From: JACQAI01 sp035507915
GTDB lineage: Bacteria; Pseudomonadota; Alphaproteobacteria; Elsterales; Elsteraceae
Direction: 5' to 3'
DNA length: 6,128 bases
NCBI GenBank assembly: GCA_035507915.1
Contig: DATJNS010000474.1
Coordinates: 1 to 6,128, forward strand
Shown here piece after piece: positions 4,585 through 6,128 of the stretch (the first letter of the stretch is position 1; the number at the start of each line of letters is the position of its first letter). The notes beneath the pieces are model-generated. The model had not been told where the DNA came from. It searched no databases and worked only from the letters and a program-made list of their open reading frames with translations. Position numbers and translations under genes: made by a program.

Positions 4585-6128
4585 ATGAGCGCATCCGCGA
4601 AGCTCCGCCACGGCGGCAAGGTCCTGGTCGACCAGCTGGTCACCCACGGCGTCGACACCGTGTTCTCGGTGCCCGGCGAGAGCTACCTCGCGGTGCTCGA
4701 GGGGCTCTACGACGCGCGCAACGCCATCCGGCTGATCACCTGCCGCATGGAGGCGGGCGCCTGCAACATGGCCGAGGCCTACGGCAAGCTGACCGGCAAG
4801 CCCGGCATCTGCATGGTGACGCGCGGGCCGGGCGCCACCCACGCCGCGGTCGGCGTGCACACCGCCAAGCAGGACTCGACGCCGCTGATCCTGTTCATCG
4901 GCCAGATCGGCCGCGACATGCGCGACCGCGAGGCGTTCCAGGAGGTCGACTTCCGCGCCATGTTCGGGCCGCTCGCCAAGTGGGCGGCCGAGATCGACGA
5001 CGCCAAGCGCATCCCCGAATACGTCGCGCGCGCGTTTGCGGTGGCGACCTCGGGGCGGCCCGGGCCGGTCGTGCTGTCGCTGCCCGAGGACATGCTGACC
5101 GACGAGGTCGACGTCGGCGACGTCGGGCCCTACCAGCCGGTGCAGGCGACGCCGCAACCGAGCGACATGGAGCGCCTGCGCGGATTGCTGGCGGCAGCCA
5201 AGCAACCGTTGATGATCCTCGGCGGCGGCACCTGGAACCTGGCGGCGACGCGCGACATCCTCGCCTTCGCCGAGGCCAACGAGCTCGCGACCGGCGTCGG
5301 CTTCCGCTGCCAGGACCTGTTCGACAACCGCCACCGCTGCTACGTCGGCGACATCGGCGTCGGCGTGAGCCCGAAGGTCGCCGAGCGCGTCAAGACGGCC
5401 GATCTCATCATCGCGGTCGGCACGCGCCTCGAGGAGACCGTGACGAGCGGCTACACCTTGCTCGACGTGCCGCGGCCCAAGCAGAAGTTGATCCACGTCC
5501 ATCCGGCGGCCGAGGAGCTCGGCCGCGTCTACCAGCCCGACCTGCCGATCCTCGCCGGCATGCCGCAGTTCGCCGCCGCGGCGCGCGCGCTGACGCCGAT
5601 CGAGAGCCCGGCGTGGCGCGGCTGGACCGAGGCGGCGCGCGCCGACTACGTCGCCAACCTCGCGCTGCCCAAGGTGCCGGGCGCGCTCGACATGGGCGCG
5701 GTCGTCAAGCATCTGCAGGACGTGCTGCCGGACGACGCGATCATCACCAACGGCGCCGGCAACTATGCCGTCTGGGTGCATCGCTTCCACCAATACAAGA
5801 CCTTCCGCTCACAGCTCGCGCCGACCAGCGGCGCCATGGGCTACGGCGTGCCGGCGGCGATCGCCGCCAAGCTCGTGCATCCCGAGCGCACGGTGGTGTC
5901 GTTCAATGGCGACGGCTGCTTCCTGATGTGCGGCCAGGAGCTCGCGACCGCGCGCCAGTACGGCGTCGCGCCGATCTTCATCGTGGTGAACAACGGCATG
6001 TACGGCACGATCCGGATGCATCAGGAGCGCGAGTATCCGACCCACGTCTGGGGCACCGACATCCAGAACCCCGACTTCGCGGCGCTGGCGCGCGCCTACG
6101 GCGCGCACGGCGAGCTGGTCGAGCGCAC
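4585..6128 (+). CDS. Thiamine-diphosphate-dependent enzyme, acetolactate synthase-like family (C-terminus cut by window end)
   Basis: The frame is open to the window edge, giving 514 residues; relatives are about 550, so only a short C-terminal piece is missing. The three domains of the family are present in order. The PYR domain (about 1-170) has FSVPGESYLAVLEGLYD, then CRMEAGACNMAEAYG with the cofactor-activating Glu56, TRGPGATHA and AFQEVDF. The central domain (about 190-340) has LGGGTWNL and IAVGTRLEE. The PP domain (about 370 on) has the diphosphate/Mg motif NGDGCFLM (441-448; GDG at 442-444) and NNGMYGT with Asn469-Asn470 at the standard spacing. The family makes or breaks C-C bonds next to a carbonyl (2-oxoacid decarboxylation, carboligation); the substrate here cannot be assigned. 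The residue before Glu56 is Met where acetolactate synthases have His. The ATG at 4585 is preferred; an in-frame GTG at 4576 is possible, and no strong Shine-Dalgarno precedes either, consistent with coupling to the cupin gene 9 nt upstream. Confidence 0.93.
   Translation, partial: MSASAKLRHGGKVLVDQLVTHGVDTVFSVPGESYLAVLEGLYDARNAIRLITCRMEAGACNMAEAYGKLTGKPGICMVTRGPGATHAAVGVHTAKQDSTPLILFIGQIGRDMRDREAFQEVDFRAMFGPLAKWAAEIDDAKRIPEYVARAFAVATSGRPGPVVLSLPEDMLTDEVDVGDVGPYQPVQATPQPSDMERLRGLLAAAKQPLMILGGGTWNLAATRDILAFAEANELATGVGFRCQDLFDNRHRCYVGDIGVGVSPKVAERVKTADLIIAVGTRLEETVTSGYTLLDVPRPKQKLIHVHPAAEELGRVYQPDLPILAGMPQFAAAARALTPIESPAWRGWTEAARADYVANLALPKVPGALDMGAVVKHLQDVLPDDAIITNGAGNYAVWVHRFHQYKTFRSQLAPTSGAMGYGVPAAIAAKLVHPERTVVSFNGDGCFLMCGQELATARQYGVAPIFIVVNNGMYGTIRMHQEREYPTHVWGTDIQNPDFAALARAYGAHGELVER

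Noticed and set aside
3823..5793. Long open frame on the minus strand (656 codons) opposite the cupin and TPP-enzyme genes
   Set aside because: Same reason: it starts inside the TPP-enzyme gene, runs through two real genes and a repeat, and shows no family motif.
4585..6128. Glyoxylate carboligase or biosynthetic acetolactate synthase
   Set aside because: Glyoxylate carboligase lacks the activating Glu that is present here (Glu56), and the Arg-Met-Glu context plus the lack of a small regulatory subunit gene in view do not support IlvB; only the broader family is assigned.

Overview
The window is very GC-rich, densely coding on the + strand, and carries two paired palindromic repeats of the kind scattered through proteobacterial intergenic DNA. 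Codon choice (strong G/C third positions), the coxM-S-L-type gene order and the protein flavour point to an alphaproteobacterium, probably Rhizobiales or Rhodospirillales. That assignment is an inference from style, not from a marker gene.

Positions 2-3275 hold a three-gene operon for a molybdenum hydroxylase of the xanthine dehydrogenase / aerobic CO dehydrogenase family: the end of the FAD subunit (2-406), the 2Fe-2S subunit (403-891) and the molybdopterin subunit (888-3275). Each pair of genes overlaps by 4 nt (GTGA, then ATGA), so the subunits are probably translationally coupled. Electrons would pass from the Mo centre in the large subunit through two 2Fe-2S clusters to FAD. The active-site loop is not that of true CO dehydrogenase, so the substrate is probably an N-heterocycle, aldehyde or other small organic compound, and is unknown.

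Positions 3276-3453 are a short intergenic region with a paired inverted repeat (3309-3395). A small NIPSNAP-family gene follows (3454-3768) with a strong ribosome binding site. A second, unrelated paired inverted repeat fills most of the next gap (3799-3918).

Positions 3940-6128 hold a cupin-fold protein that looks like a degenerate double cupin (3940-4575). Nine bases later begins a thiamine-diphosphate-dependent enzyme of the acetolactate synthase-like family (4585 to the window end, C-terminus cut off). These two are probably cotranscribed.

Taken together the genes look like a catabolic locus: oxidative hydroxylation by the Mo enzyme, then C-C bond cleavage or carboligation by the TPP enzyme, with a NIPSNAP and a cupin protein of unknown role between them. 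The pathway link is inferred from adjacency only. The enzyme families are known. The less ordinary features are the variant Mo active-site loop, the eroded cupin metal motifs and the two different repeat elements bracketing the NIPSNAP gene.
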